DNA of 64,000 nt, taken from positions 992,001 through 1,056,000 of the forward strand of contig JABMLP010000019.1 of NCBI GenBank assembly GCA_013176395.1, read 5' to 3'. The notes beneath the pieces are model-generated. The model was not told the origin of the DNA. It worked only from the letters and a program-made list of their open reading frames with translations, and ran no database searches. How positions within the stretch are numbered: the first letter of the stretch is position 1; the number at the start of each line of letters is the position of its first letter. A program made the translations under genes and the position numbers. Below are positions 11,679 to 21,727 of this stretch, piece after piece. This stretch comes from Venturia oleaginea (Eukaryota > Ascomycota > Dothideomycetes > Venturiales > Venturiaceae).

Positions 11679-13293
11679 ATGGGCAATGTTCCGTCCTTTC
11701 CCGCATTCGCTCTCGCCATGTCCATCTCATCTGTGATGATTTACAGCTTCCTCATCTACCAGTTTTCGTTGCCCACCTTGCTTTCTGCTTTGCTTTCATC
11801 TTCAGCCCCTGAGCATCTCCAATCGACATCGGTTGATGCTACATGGCATCCTCCCAATGCCACGTGGATCAATGACCTTTCGGATGTCATCAATGGGACA
11901 GGTGTGCATGGCTTCATCTTCAATAATTCATATCCGAAAGATGTCGCTTATGGCGATTACAATTGGTGCAACATGCCGCATGTACGACAGAGTGAATATG
12001 TCATACCAGATCCAGAGTATGAACTCGAATATGTGGAACTGGTAAGGCTAAATCCCTCGGATGCGGGTTTGATGAGCTAAACTTAAATAGATTCATCGAC
12101 ACCATAAACGAACGCCCTATGCAGCAAACACATTCCCTCGCGAGTCCTACTCATGGGACTGCAGTGATGAGGGCCTCTTCTATTATGCACAGCCCTTGAA
12201 CCCCATCACCGAATCTGCTGCTTCTACCTATTGGAGCGTTTACACCTCCTTGGTCAATCCATTCGCTCCGTCAGCTTTCAACGGAACTTGCCAGTTCCCC
12301 CAAATAACCCGCGAAGGGCTTGAAGATTCACACCAGCATGGACAAGATCTTCTTGGCGTTTACCATCATCTTCTCCATTTCTTGCCCGACACACCAGATA
12401 ACACGACAAGCTGGAGAGTCACGAACAACGTCATTACTTCTCAAGTGGCCTCGATGGTCACCAACGCAATGTATCCATATCACAAAGGTCCATTTCAGTT
12501 GCAGATCCAGCCTTCCTCCATTGATTCTTTAGAGCCAGCATATCCTTGTCTCGCAGCGACCTATCTCTCTGGGAACTTTTCTGTAGGCGGCAAGGATCCT
12601 GGATGGACCGGCCATCTCAACGCTTCGTCAAACCTTTTCGCGGCTCTCGATGCCGTCTCTGGTGTTCCGAAAAATGACACTTGTTTTCATCAGTCTTGGG
12701 ATCATTACTTTGACAATCTTAGTGCGCGACAGTGTCATGCCAAACCTCTTCCTTGCAACATCACTAACCCAACTGTCTGTGTGAGCCAAGACCAGGCAGA
12801 TGAAGTGTATCGCCTTGGTCAATGGGAGTATTCGTATATCCACCGTGGCTCCAATCAATCACTGCGTGCGGCAACCGCTGCATACGGAGTTTGGATCGCG
12901 GAGTTGGCAGACAACATTCGGAGGAAGATTGATGGAACAAATCCGACGATTTATAGACACAACATCGCTCACGACGGCTCTATATCGCGGTAAGATCTGC
13001 CCCGGAGGACGATATGATTGTGATCACGCTGACAAAAACACAGAGTATTATCCATTCTCCAAGTTGATATTATGGTGTGGCCAGGCATGGGCTCGGAGAT
13101 TGTTTTCGAGATCTACAAACGGCCTTCTTCATTCACACCATCAAAACGGTACGTCCGAGTGTTGTGGGGAGGAAAGGTTCTTCGAAGCTCTAATCCCAGT
13201 CTGGGGTCGATGAACATGCTGGATGCGGATGTTCTTCTTGGATATATCGACAAGTTGGGTGTCAGTAATGTGGTGAAATTATGTCGTACTTGA
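11679..13293 (+). CDS. Membrane-anchored or secreted histidine acid phosphatase family protein
   Basis: Three exons (11679-12041, 12091-12989, 13044-13293) encode about 503 residues. The N-terminus MGNVPSFPAFALAMSISSV is followed by a strongly hydrophobic segment (about residues 8-40), a signal anchor or signal peptide. The catalytic motif appears directly after intron 1 as IHRHHKRTPYAANTFP. This is the histidine acid phosphatase RHGxRxP loop in the RHxxRTP form. The distal proton-donor motif is AHDGSIS at the end of exon 2. Many N-x-S/T sequons and spaced cysteines indicate an extracytoplasmic domain. The substrate is unknown; the family includes phytases, acid phosphatases and the 2-phosphoxylose phosphatase type. 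Introns are 49 and 54 nt. Confidence 0.8.
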
Positions 13294-13796
13294 TTGAAAT
13301 TCGGATGTTAATTTGAGGGTTTGAAAACTTGAAGCATACCAATACATAGACTTTAATGTAAAATTATAGCTCAGCATTCATAGCCTGACACACGACATGA
13401 TTTCGGGCAAGATATTTTATGTGTGGAGAAGATGGCATCTAGTTGCAGTTTCCAGAGTAAGTTGGTGAGAATACCGATGGAAGCCAACCTGAAGAACTTC
13501 ATCGATTCAGTGCCCTAGATTGTTGAGATCAGTCTGTCGTCCTCAAATCGTAGCATGTGTTTTAATTCGGTGTGGTGCCCATAACAGTTTTGAGTCCAAT
13601 CTAGACATTGTAATCGACATCGAATTCGACAAATTTCGAGCATTTCAAGGAGGAGAATTGCGAAGAGCTTGCCAAAATCGACGTGAGGTTATGATTCACA
13701 TCGCTAAATTCCCGGGACCCCAGGATGGGACTTTCTTGTCGAAAAGTGATTCTCTTTTGGAAGACTTCAAAACCAAACACTATCTGAAGGCTCTGC
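13294..13796. other. Convergent intergenic region before the polyol cluster
   Basis: About 500 bases between the phosphatase (+) and the MDR dehydrogenase (-). It probably carries the two 3' UTRs. The short open frames in it have no recognisable motif. Confidence 0.4.
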
Positions 13797-15067
13797 TTAA
13801 TCAAACACAATGGCAGCTTTGATGCAAGTCTTATTTCTCACAGCATCCAAAGCCTCACCGAATTGCTCTAGTTTGAAAGTCTTGTCCACAATTCCCCTCA
13901 CATCCACCTTTCTGCTCTCAAGATACTTCACACTTCTGCCAACACACCACATTTCCGAGAAGGATCTGGATTACAAGTTAGCGATTCCGAAATTGAGGAA
14001 GAGAGATCCTCACATACCCAATCATAGTGATTTCATCCGAGAACACCTTTTGCGGCGATACAGCAATCAGTGCTTCCTTGGAATAAACACCATAGTAAAC
14101 CAACTTCCCACCTCTCGCGCAAAAATCAATCGCCATCTCAAGCACCTTGTGGGACCCACTCGCCTCAACAACAACATCAAAACCATACGGATACCGCTCC
14201 TTCAGCGCATTCCACTGCTCCCTCGGATCCTCGCGGCTAAGCTCAACATACTCATCCGCACAATTCAATTTCTTAGCCACTTCCATCTTGGGCCCAGCAT
14301 TCGATGCAAGAACGACGTGTTGACCCCCGTTGCCTTTCAGAAGTTGGGCGAGGCAGAGTCCGGTGGCTCCTGAGCCTATTAAAAGGACGGAGGAGCCGAT
14401 TTCGGGCCGTATTCTGTCCATGCCGTGGACGGCGCAAGAGGCGGCTTCAAAGAGGGCGGCTTCTTCCCAGGAGAGGTTCTGGAATTTGAAGAGTTTTTCC
14501 GCGGGGAAGACGCAGTACTCTGCGAATCCACCGTCGACTGGTTCTGTATCAGCGTCACGCTTGCTTACGATCGATGACGAAAGGTTGCTGGGAACGTACG
14601 ATGGACACCGTGGGCTGCAAAGTTCTCGCAGTATAACAGCTTTCCTTCTCGACAGAAATGGCAGTAGCCACAGAGTTCAGAGTTGTCCGCAGTGACTTTG
14701 TCGCCGATTGTGAAGCCTTTCACCGATTCACCGATTTGGACGACGATGCCGCTTGTTTCGTGGCCTGTGACTACAGGCATCCTGGAATCGAAGTCGCCAT
14801 TGTGGATGTGGAGGTCTGTTCCGCAGACACCGCATGATTTCACTGTCCAAATGTTAGATATGTTTGATCAATCAAGCTCAACGAGATGATACCTTTTATC
14901 AATATCTCATGTGCTCTTGGTTTGGGAACTGGCATCGTCACCAAAGACCAATCCTTGATTTTGTAGTATCTGATGGCCTTCATCTCGGTGGGAATCGTGT
15001 AGGTTTGGCCATTCGTCTTTCCGTTGGTTGGAAGGCTGACTTCTTGTATATCACTATGTGGTGCCAT
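13797..15067 (-). CDS. Zinc-dependent MDR alcohol/polyol dehydrogenase (D-arabinitol/xylitol dehydrogenase-like)
   Basis: Four exons on the minus strand (15067-14893, 14842-14600, 14543-14018, 13965-13797) give about 370 residues. Catalytic-zinc features are CGVCGTDLH and VVTGHETSG. The structural-zinc lobe is CGYCHFCREGKLLYC (C-x2-C-x2-C-x7-C). The cofactor site is VLLIGSGATGLCLAQLL. These place it in the medium-chain dehydrogenase/reductase superfamily, near fungal D-arabinitol and xylitol dehydrogenases, which oxidise sugar alcohols to ketoses in the cytosol with NAD(P). The exact polyol cannot be read from sequence. The exon 2/3 acceptor could also lie six bases downstream. It is transcribed divergently from the sugar transporter across a 674-bp promoter with shared CGG palindromes, and belongs to the cluster running to 22.6 kb. 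Confidence 0.85.
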
Positions 15068-15327
15068 TTTAACGGTATGTTGAAGGTTAACGATTGCTAA
15101 TGGATGAAGATGAGAATGATAGAAGGTAATGATTGGTAAAAGAAGACATTGGCTGAAGCTCTATATAGTTTATCCCTCCAAACACTTCTCACATGGTTGT
15201 CCAGAGCCGGACTGACACCTCCGCACAATTCGATATCTTATCGCGGGGTTTTGGGGCAATCCCATGTCATGAGTTGGTATAATCGGTGACAGTGGTCCGA
15301 AAGAATGAAGGTGGTTTATTCCAAGTC

Positions 15328-15348
15328 ATCGGCGCTCAGTCGACCGAT
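15328..15348. promoter_or_regulatory. ATCGG-N11-CCGAT palindrome, copy 1
   Basis: Perfect inverted ATCGG/CCGAT half-sites with an 11-base spacer, the Gal4-like geometry of a head-to-head Zn2Cys6 dimer. The same motif recurs at 15410 and 21550, only noticed in promoters of this cluster. Confidence 0.6.
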
Positions 15349-15409
15349 GGAGTAGATTTTCCCCAGATAATAAAAGTGGAGGCGGACGCGGAAAGATATC
15401 CGCAACATG

Positions 15410-15430
15410 ATCGGTCGACAGTGGGCCGAT
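15410..15430. promoter_or_regulatory. ATCGG-N11-CCGAT palindrome, copy 2
   Basis: Same half-sites and spacer as copy 1, in an orientation such that its reverse complement matches most of copy 1, including GTCGACCGAT. This suggests a duplicated, inverted operator. Confidence 0.6.
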
Positions 15431-15741
15431 GGGGAAAACCTGTCCACGAGACTAGTTCTGAACCATGGGCGCTCGCGTACGAGCAGGCCCCAGTCTCTGA
15501 GTTACGCTTACGACCTGGGGCCCCGCGTTTTCCCATGGCCGGGATGTTTGCACGGCTGGAATATGGCTTGCTCCAGGCTTTCCGGGTAGGCTGAACTATT
15601 GCGAGAAGGCTGTATATGCTCGTCTATATAAAGCATGGTGCATCATTATCCCTATCTGCTTCTGTTAAGATTGATAGATCGTATCTGATCAACTGCTACC
15701 ACTATCAATTACCTCTCCATCCATAAAATTCATACTGAAAG

Positions 15742-17681
15742 ATGGTTGCCGGGGGAGCTGCCGTCGCTGACGGTGTCGACATCTCTTATGGTCCTTCAGG
15801 TAAGGAGAGTAGCTGCGCCCTGGGTGGAGTAACGGGTGCTAACACTGTGAAGGCTACAAAGGTCTTGTCAAAGAACCTTACATTTTTGGCCTATCATGCT
15901 TCGCGAGTATTGGCGGCCTTCTCTTTGGGTATGATCAGGGTGTCATATCTGGCGTCTTGGTTATGAATAGTTTCGTAAGTCATTGCATATGCGCAGAAAG
16001 CCAGAGTCTAACTTCGCACAGGGTCGACTGTTCCCAACCCTCGCCAACAATCCAGATCTCCAAGGGTGGATGGTATCTGTTTTGACACTCGGATGCATGT
16101 TCGGCGCTTTCGCAAACGGCCCAATCGCTGATCGTTATTCTCGACGATGGTCCATCCTTCTTGCCAATATCATTTTCCTCATCGGCTCCATCATTCAGTG
16201 TGGCGCTGTCAATGTTCCAATGATCTTCGTTGGACGTTTTGTTGCCGGTGTCTCAATTGGACAGCTATCCATGGTGGTTCCTCTATACCTTAGCGAGTTG
16301 GCTCCTCCAAATCTCCGCGGTGGGTTAGTAGCTCTGCAGCAGCTGGGAATCACTGTTGGCATAATGATCGCATTCTGGCTTGATTATGGAACCCAGCATA
16401 TTGGCGGCACTGGTGATGGTCAGAGCCAAGTGGCATGGAGACTACCATTGGCGCTCCAAATTGTGCCATCGCTGATTCTCGGCGGTGGCACTTTCTTCTT
16501 ACCGTATAGTCCTCGATGGTTGATGGAGAAAGGTATGTTTGGACAACACTGAAACCTCTCATCGATTGCTAACTTGTGCGGTAAAAGGCCGTGAGGAAGA
16601 GGCTTTTGCAACCCTTGTCAGGCTCCGACGTGTCTCTTCTGACGATTATCGCCTCAAACTCGAACTTCTCGAAATCAAAGCGGCCGCAATCTTCGACCAG
16701 GAAACAGGCGATGCTCGCCTCGACCACATCAAATCTCCCTTCATGAAAAACGTGCATCAGTATCTCGAACTTTTTACTGTCCGTAACCTCAACCGCCGAC
16801 TCTTGATTGCATGCCTCCTCCAGATTATTCAGCAGTTTACGGGGATCAACGCCATAATATACTTTTCACCGCAAATATTCAGACAGATCGGATTGACCGG
16901 AAACTCCGTCGATCTGCTGGCGACAGGCGTGGTGGGTGTGATCAACTTCTTTTCCACGATACCAGCGATAATGTTCATGGATCGCTGGGGTCGCAGAAAA
17001 GTTTTGATGATCGGTGGTGTAGGCATGGGCGTCTCGCAGCTGATTGTTGGTACCTTGTATGCTGTTTACAAGGACAGATGGTCAGACCACAGGGCAGCAG
17101 GCTGGGTGGCGGCTGTTTTTATTTGGGCGTACATTTCCAATTTCGCCTTCAGCATCGGATGCGTGAATTGGATCATGCCGTCTGAGATCTTCCCTCCACG
17201 AGTTAGAGGCAAGGCCGTGGGTTTGTCTATTGCCACCAATTGGTTGACAAACGTAAGTCCATCCTACAATGCTCTTTATCTAGCAATCGCTTACACGGAA
17301 CGAAATCAGTTCGTTGTCGCTTTGATCACCCCACGAATGCTTACGAGCATCACGTTCGGAACCTTCTATTTCTTCCTTGGTAAGTCAACTTCCTAATGCC
17401 TGATGCCTGATGGTAATGCCTGACATGTTACAGTGTTCTGCGTGATACTGGTTGTGTGGGTGTACTTTTGGGTTCCAGAGACGAGGGGTGTGCCCATGGA
17501 GGAGATGGACAAGATCTTCGGTGGAAACCAAGGGCAAGAGGATCTTCGCAAGATTGTTGAAATCAGACAAAGATTGGGAATGAACCAGGGCGCCACAAGA
17601 AGCTCAAGTGATCCATCAAATCACAAGGACAAGGCTGACGCCACGACAATCGAGTACGTGGAAAGATTGGCCTGTGAATAG
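15742..17681 (+). CDS. MFS sugar transporter (sugar porter family)
   Basis: Six exons (15742-15799, 15853-15974, 16022-16532, 16588-17252, 17310-17379, 17434-17681) encode about 557 residues. Sugar-porter signatures occur in order: GGLLFGYDQGVISGVLVM in the first membrane segment, ADRYSRRWS in loop 2-3, PLYLSELAPPNLRGG, PYSPRWLMEKGR at the central loop, QQFTGINAIIYFSPQIF, DRWGRRKVL, PSEIFPPRVRGKAVG and the terminal PETRGVPMEEMDKIFGG. Twelve membrane segments are expected, in the plasma membrane. All five introns are 47-57 nt. It is divergent from the MDR dehydrogenase and convergent with the Zn2Cys6 gene (71 bp apart). From context it probably imports the polyol or sugar used by the cluster, but the family also carries hexoses, quinate and disaccharides, so the substrate is inferred only. 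Confidence 0.9.
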
Positions 17682-17751
17682 CAAGGGAGGAGTCTGCAGC
17701 ATGGTCTTCCTTGGAGATGGTCAACGATGTGGAAGAATGTGTCATGTCTTC

Positions 17752-20126
17752 TTAGCCTTGATATCCTGTGTTGTACATGTTGTAATTGATGTAATCGAAG
17801 TGATTGTGCTCAATTGTTCCCGGGAAGCCATTGAAATCTTGAAAGAAATTCTGCATGGAATTGTCTGCCAAGAATGTGCTCAGTGATGGATCAGCTGCGT
17901 TCGACCAATCACTACCAAAGAGTGCTGCTGTTTCTGGGGATGCCTGGTCTTGCAGAACCGTATGGGCAAGCCCAACAGGATCTCTTGCCTGTCCGTCATC
18001 TAATTGAAATGCGGGTTCGATCACGCTGTTCACATTTATTGTAGTTGCGGTATTTGGTTCCGGGCTGGGAACAAGGGCGCCAGACTGAATTCGGCGAAGT
18101 ACAGCGAGGCAACGTTTGGCGGCATTGCTCTCTTTGCCAAGCAATGTCAGACAATCTCGGGCTTGAGCAATAGCTTGAGTCCATGATCCGAGGCGGTGAT
18201 CCACTCCTTGTCCAGACTTTTGAGCAGCCTGAAGCTCAAAATGCAAGAGAACCAGCGTAGCTTGGAAGAGAAAGTACGTTGCGTACCAGCTTAAACCACG
18301 ATGGACGAGGTCAACGTTTTCCCTGCAAAAACCGCAGATGTCAAAGACTGCTTGGAGAGAGGCAGAGCAACACTTCAAGCTCGACTCGACCTTCCCAGGC
18401 CACAGATTTGGTCGTCGCTCGAGGGCTTGCCAAAGAAGAATCCTAAGGTTCTGCTCTTTCCAGAAAAGAATGGCTCGCGGGGCCCTGAACCAGCTTGGAA
18501 TGCCGCCCAGACTAAAGTATGGGGGCAAAGATCTTCTCCACTCGTTAATCGATTCTTCTGTAGAGGCCAGATTAGAGTCCATCTCTGCTTCTGAGACCTG
18601 AGCAGACATCGAAATGGTGTGTATTCGATTGGCGATGATGGCCAATCTTGACTGTGCAATGATCGCTGAGTAAGGTGTCGGAAAATCAGCTTCGGTTGGC
18701 ACCGTGGATGTCATTGAAGCTCCCTAAAACTATTAGAGAGCTTAACTGGGGTAGATGTATTGTGCAGAGTAAATGGGCTTAGACCTACATGGTCGTCAAT
18801 ATTTCGCGGCATCTTTGCATCAATAAAGGTATCTGAAATAGTCGTTGGTCGCCCAGTTGTGATGCTGAACCCGCTATCGAAGCAGTAAAGAGTCCAGAAA
18901 ACTTGGCGTCGCCGCTCGTTGGCGACAATGTCTCCGTGGTTCTTTGTAGGTGCTTCTCTGTGTAGCCCCAGTCCCAGAGCCATCCTGTATGCAATACCGA
19001 CGAAATTATAGCCTGTATTGGGGCGATCCATCTTCTTTACACGTGTCAGCATGTCTCCACGGTTCCTGGACAAAGCCAATGTTTTACCTGCAGATAGTTC
19101 CCCTATGGATGCTAGATTAGTGAGGATTCATGATATGTATGAATTCATAGCACTTACCATAAGCAAAAGAGCCTGTACTGTTCCCAGCGTTCCAGCCTCG
19201 AGTAGTTTGATCGTGAACAGTGAGCGTGCCGCTGAGTAGTAAAGTGCTTGAGAGTGCTCTTTCTCCGGCGCGGAAAGCCAATGACCTATTGCAAGGACCA
19301 TGTAGAATGTGATCTGAAAACTTGACTTAAGAGTACTCGATTTTCGGTTTCGACACTTTTCCCTGAAAGTGCTTTCGTGCAGAATCGGATAGGATGAATG
19401 ATATAACTGAAAGTATGTACCGACAAGTGAATCAACAACAGTAGACGCAGCAAGCTGTTCAGAGAGTAGTAGGTTTGAGGCCTGAAGATTTGTGGGATAT
19501 TGCTCTTCTGCATCAGTATCGGCACCAGGATCAGGCCAGCCAGCATCGGGTGAAATCAAGCTAGAAATCGTTTGGAGAAGTTTTGTGCCCGAGGTATTGC
19601 CTAGCATGGGCATAAATTTACGAGCTCTAAGTGAGGCGAAAAACTCACCCAAATAACCAGCTTCTTGGGACTTCGCAGGTAGATTTGCCATTCCATCGCC
19701 AATACGGTTGCCATCTTTTGAGGCACCAGCGGCCTCTGACAAGGCCGTCTCATGCCATTCGAATTCATCAGATGACCGCGGACTTGGCTGCTTTTCTTGA
19801 GGCTCATTTTCGTCGGCATCCGAGTCCACAGAAGCGTCTACAAGGTCGTGAAGAACAGAGTCAACATCCAGATCTGGACGTATCGACCTCAGGAGCGACT
19901 CCAACTGTCGATTCCTTCGTTCTGCTGCGTCAAGATTCTTTCTAGTAAGCGACGTGCGGGAGGGCAACGCTTCAAACGTGCATAGCTTTCCAGATTTCTT
20001 GCAATAGGAGCATGTCTGCGAGTCGTCTCGAGTGCCCATGCATCTAGTCTTACGCTTTTGGCACTCTCGGCAAGCTCGCCGCGGGACAATTGAGCGTCTT
20101 CTGAGTGAGCTGCTAACCACGTCCAT
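17752..20126 (-). CDS. Zn2Cys6 transcription factor with fungal-specific TF domain
   Basis: Four exons (20126-19158, 19102-19088, 19034-18789, 18723-17752) give about 733 residues. The N-terminus has the binuclear zinc cluster CRECQKRKTRC then CSYCKKSGKLC (C-x2-C-x6-C ... C-x2-C-x6-C). A likely coiled-coil dimerisation stretch (AAERRNRQLESLLRSI) follows. The middle-homology domain includes YHSSYPILHESTFR and GYNFVGIAYRMALGLGLHRE. Exon 2 is only 15 nt (GNYLQ) and is supported by consensus splice sites on both sides and by the expected continuity of the domain. The ATG at 20126 was chosen because no ATG precedes it in frame. Its place inside the cluster and the Gal4-type palindromes in the two divergent promoters suggest it is the pathway regulator; this is inference. 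Confidence 0.87.
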
Positions 20127-20375
20127 GATGGTGACCAAACATGAGTAATGGGGTTGATGAGGGATTGATGGCAGACAATAATTGACATCTCGACTCGGGA
20201 GTCGTGATTCGTGAAGATTGAAGAACGCCGCTTCGGGCCTCGCTAATGGAATGATCCGAATGAACCTGGCTCACAGCGTTACCTCTTTCGGACGTAACGT
20301 GATGACAATTATATTAGGAGAATTACATCAATTTGAACCGTCCACGAAATGCGGAGCTCTATTTCGATCTTGCTG

Positions 20376-21065
20376 TCACATCTCGTTTACACTGTGGACT
20401 GTAATCCCCGGCGTAACTAGCTTCCTCCTCGTCTCCTCGCCATTCACCAAATCATTCCCTGAAGCTCTCCGCACAGCATCCTCCCAATTCGTTTCGATAC
20501 CGGCTTTGATATGTCTTTTCGCAACGCGATGTTTGGCCATTTCCGCATCCACGTCCACGAACCATGTGTCGTCAACAAGCGAGCTGATTTTGTCCCAAGG
20601 TTCCTGGTCGTAAAGCAGCCAAAGTCCTTCCAGAATGACCAGCGATATATCCCCAGGAATCACAACGCCATCTTCCACCGGATCCTTCTCGGCATGGTTG
20701 AAACTTGGTGCTGAAATGACCACCGTCCGATCGTTTTTTGTGTCGTGCAGTCTTTCAACGAGACTGACAGCTCGCGGCGCGTCAAATGTCCAGGCGACAC
20801 CTCTTCTCTGATACGCTTCCTCGCGATTAGGCATTTGATCTAGGGTCGAGCGTGGAAGGTGATATCCGTCCATGGACATTACAATCGCGAATGGTTTTGC
20901 GGCTCTTTTGTTCAACCTCCGCACGACTTCCTCTGCTATTGTTGATTTTCCTGAGCCTGGTGGACCGGCGAAGGCGATGACTGCTCTATTTTGGACGTTG
21001 CCATTTCGAGCTTTGTCATGGACTTCCAAGGCTCGGGCTTCGAGCGAGGTGTAGACGTGCTGCAT
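20376..21065 (-). CDS. P-loop kinase of the phosphoribulokinase/uridine kinase superfamily
   Basis: Intronless, 229 residues from the ATG at 21065 (MQHVYTSLEARALEVHDK). The Walker A motif GPPGSGKST lies near residues 34-42. The family blocks MSMDGYHLPRSTLDQ, RRGVAWTFDAPR and VILEGLWLLYDQEPW follow. The C-terminal half has RVAKRHIKAGIETNWEDAVRRASGND, seen in YFH7/FrcK-like kinases. The fold phosphorylates small sugars or nucleosides with ATP. In this neighbourhood the substrate may be the ketose made by the flanking dehydrogenases, a step usually done by FGGY-family kinases. The gene reads in the same direction as the Zn2Cys6 gene, 249 bp upstream of it, and is divergent from the SDR gene. Family assignment is firm; substrate is not known. 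Confidence 0.8.
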   Translation of the reverse strand: MQHVYTSLEARALEVHDKARNGNVQNRAVIAFAGPPGSGKSTIAEEVVRRLNKRAAKPFAIVMSMDGYHLPRSTLDQMPNREEAYQRRGVAWTFDAPRAVSLVERLHDTKNDRTVVISAPSFNHAEKDPVEDGVVIPGDISLVILEGLWLLYDQEPWDKISSLVDDTWFVDVDAEMAKHRVAKRHIKAGIETNWEDAVRRASGNDLVNGEETRRKLVTPGITVHSVNEM

Positions 21066-21727
21066 GATGTGACGGAAGTGAAGAATGAACAAGTTCGGTA
21101 TTTTGATTTGCTGCAACGGGCTCAACAAGGCAATTGATACGACTGATCATCATCGGAAGCAGTGCAGTTTTCCAGGATTTCATCGAAGCGAACTCTACAT
21201 CGGCCACTTCTTTCTTGATAAATAAGAGTTGTCGAGTCGGGCCACTCTGCCCCGAGTAATTTGCCGAGTCCCCGCACCATCACCTTTGGGCCGGGTGCCT
21301 GTGTGCTACACACCTGTGTGTTGTACATACGAGTAATAGGGTGCCTGTGTGCTGTACCAGCGCGCCCAAGGTAAGTTTTAACTTTTTGACTGATATCAAT
21401 TGGTTGGTAAGCTGATGAACAAGATCTGAGGCCATTGATTGGCGAATCAACCTTACTAGAGGGCTGTTTTAATTCGTTGTTGAAACTAACCTGGGCATAG
21501 TACGGTTACTATGGTAGAGCGGATGGTAGAGCGGCGTCACGACAACAAGATCGGATCCCTGCGCTCCGATTACCTAGTCTGTTCGTTCTATCGTGTGCTT
21601 TCACACGTGCTTGTCAGTTTATATATCCTGCTTGCACCAATAGTCTCGTTTTGACCATCAAGAGTGGTAAGAACACCGCCGGTTTCTGATCAACTCTAGC
21701 AAACAACTACCATCATAAACATCCAGA
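21066..21727. promoter_or_regulatory. Divergent promoter of the kinase and SDR genes
   Basis: The 662-bp bidirectional promoter carries CGG-N11-CCG at 21238-21254 and ATCGG-N11-CCGAT at 21550-21570. The second repeats exactly the half-sites found in the transporter/MDR promoter. A GGGTGCCTGTGTGCT repeat occurs twice (about 21293 and 21339). A TATATAT box at about 21618-21625 precedes the SDR gene. Confidence 0.55.
21550..21570. promoter_or_regulatory. ATCGG-N11-CCGAT palindrome, copy 3
   Basis: Identical half-sites and spacing to the copies at 15328 and 15410, here about 160 bp ahead of the SDR start. The shared motif links the two promoters of the cluster to one regulator. Confidence 0.6.

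Larger units (their letters stand above)
15068..15741. promoter_or_regulatory. Divergent promoter of MDR dehydrogenase and sugar transporter
   Basis: The 674-bp bidirectional promoter carries four paired CGG/CCG sites typical of Zn2Cys6 dimers: CGG-N10-CCG at 15208-15223 and 15284-15299, and ATCGG-N11-CCGAT at 15328-15348 and 15410-15430. The two N11 sites resemble each other as reverse complements. A TATATAAAG box lies about 15624-15632 ahead of the transporter, and TATATAG at about 15161-15167 ahead of the dehydrogenase. Confidence 0.6.

Noticed and set aside
21512..21570. TGGTAGAGCGG repeated twice followed by GATCGGATCC, reminiscent of a tRNA
   Set aside because: No cloverleaf can be drawn. 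The CGG/CCG part is better explained as a Zn2Cys6 operator.
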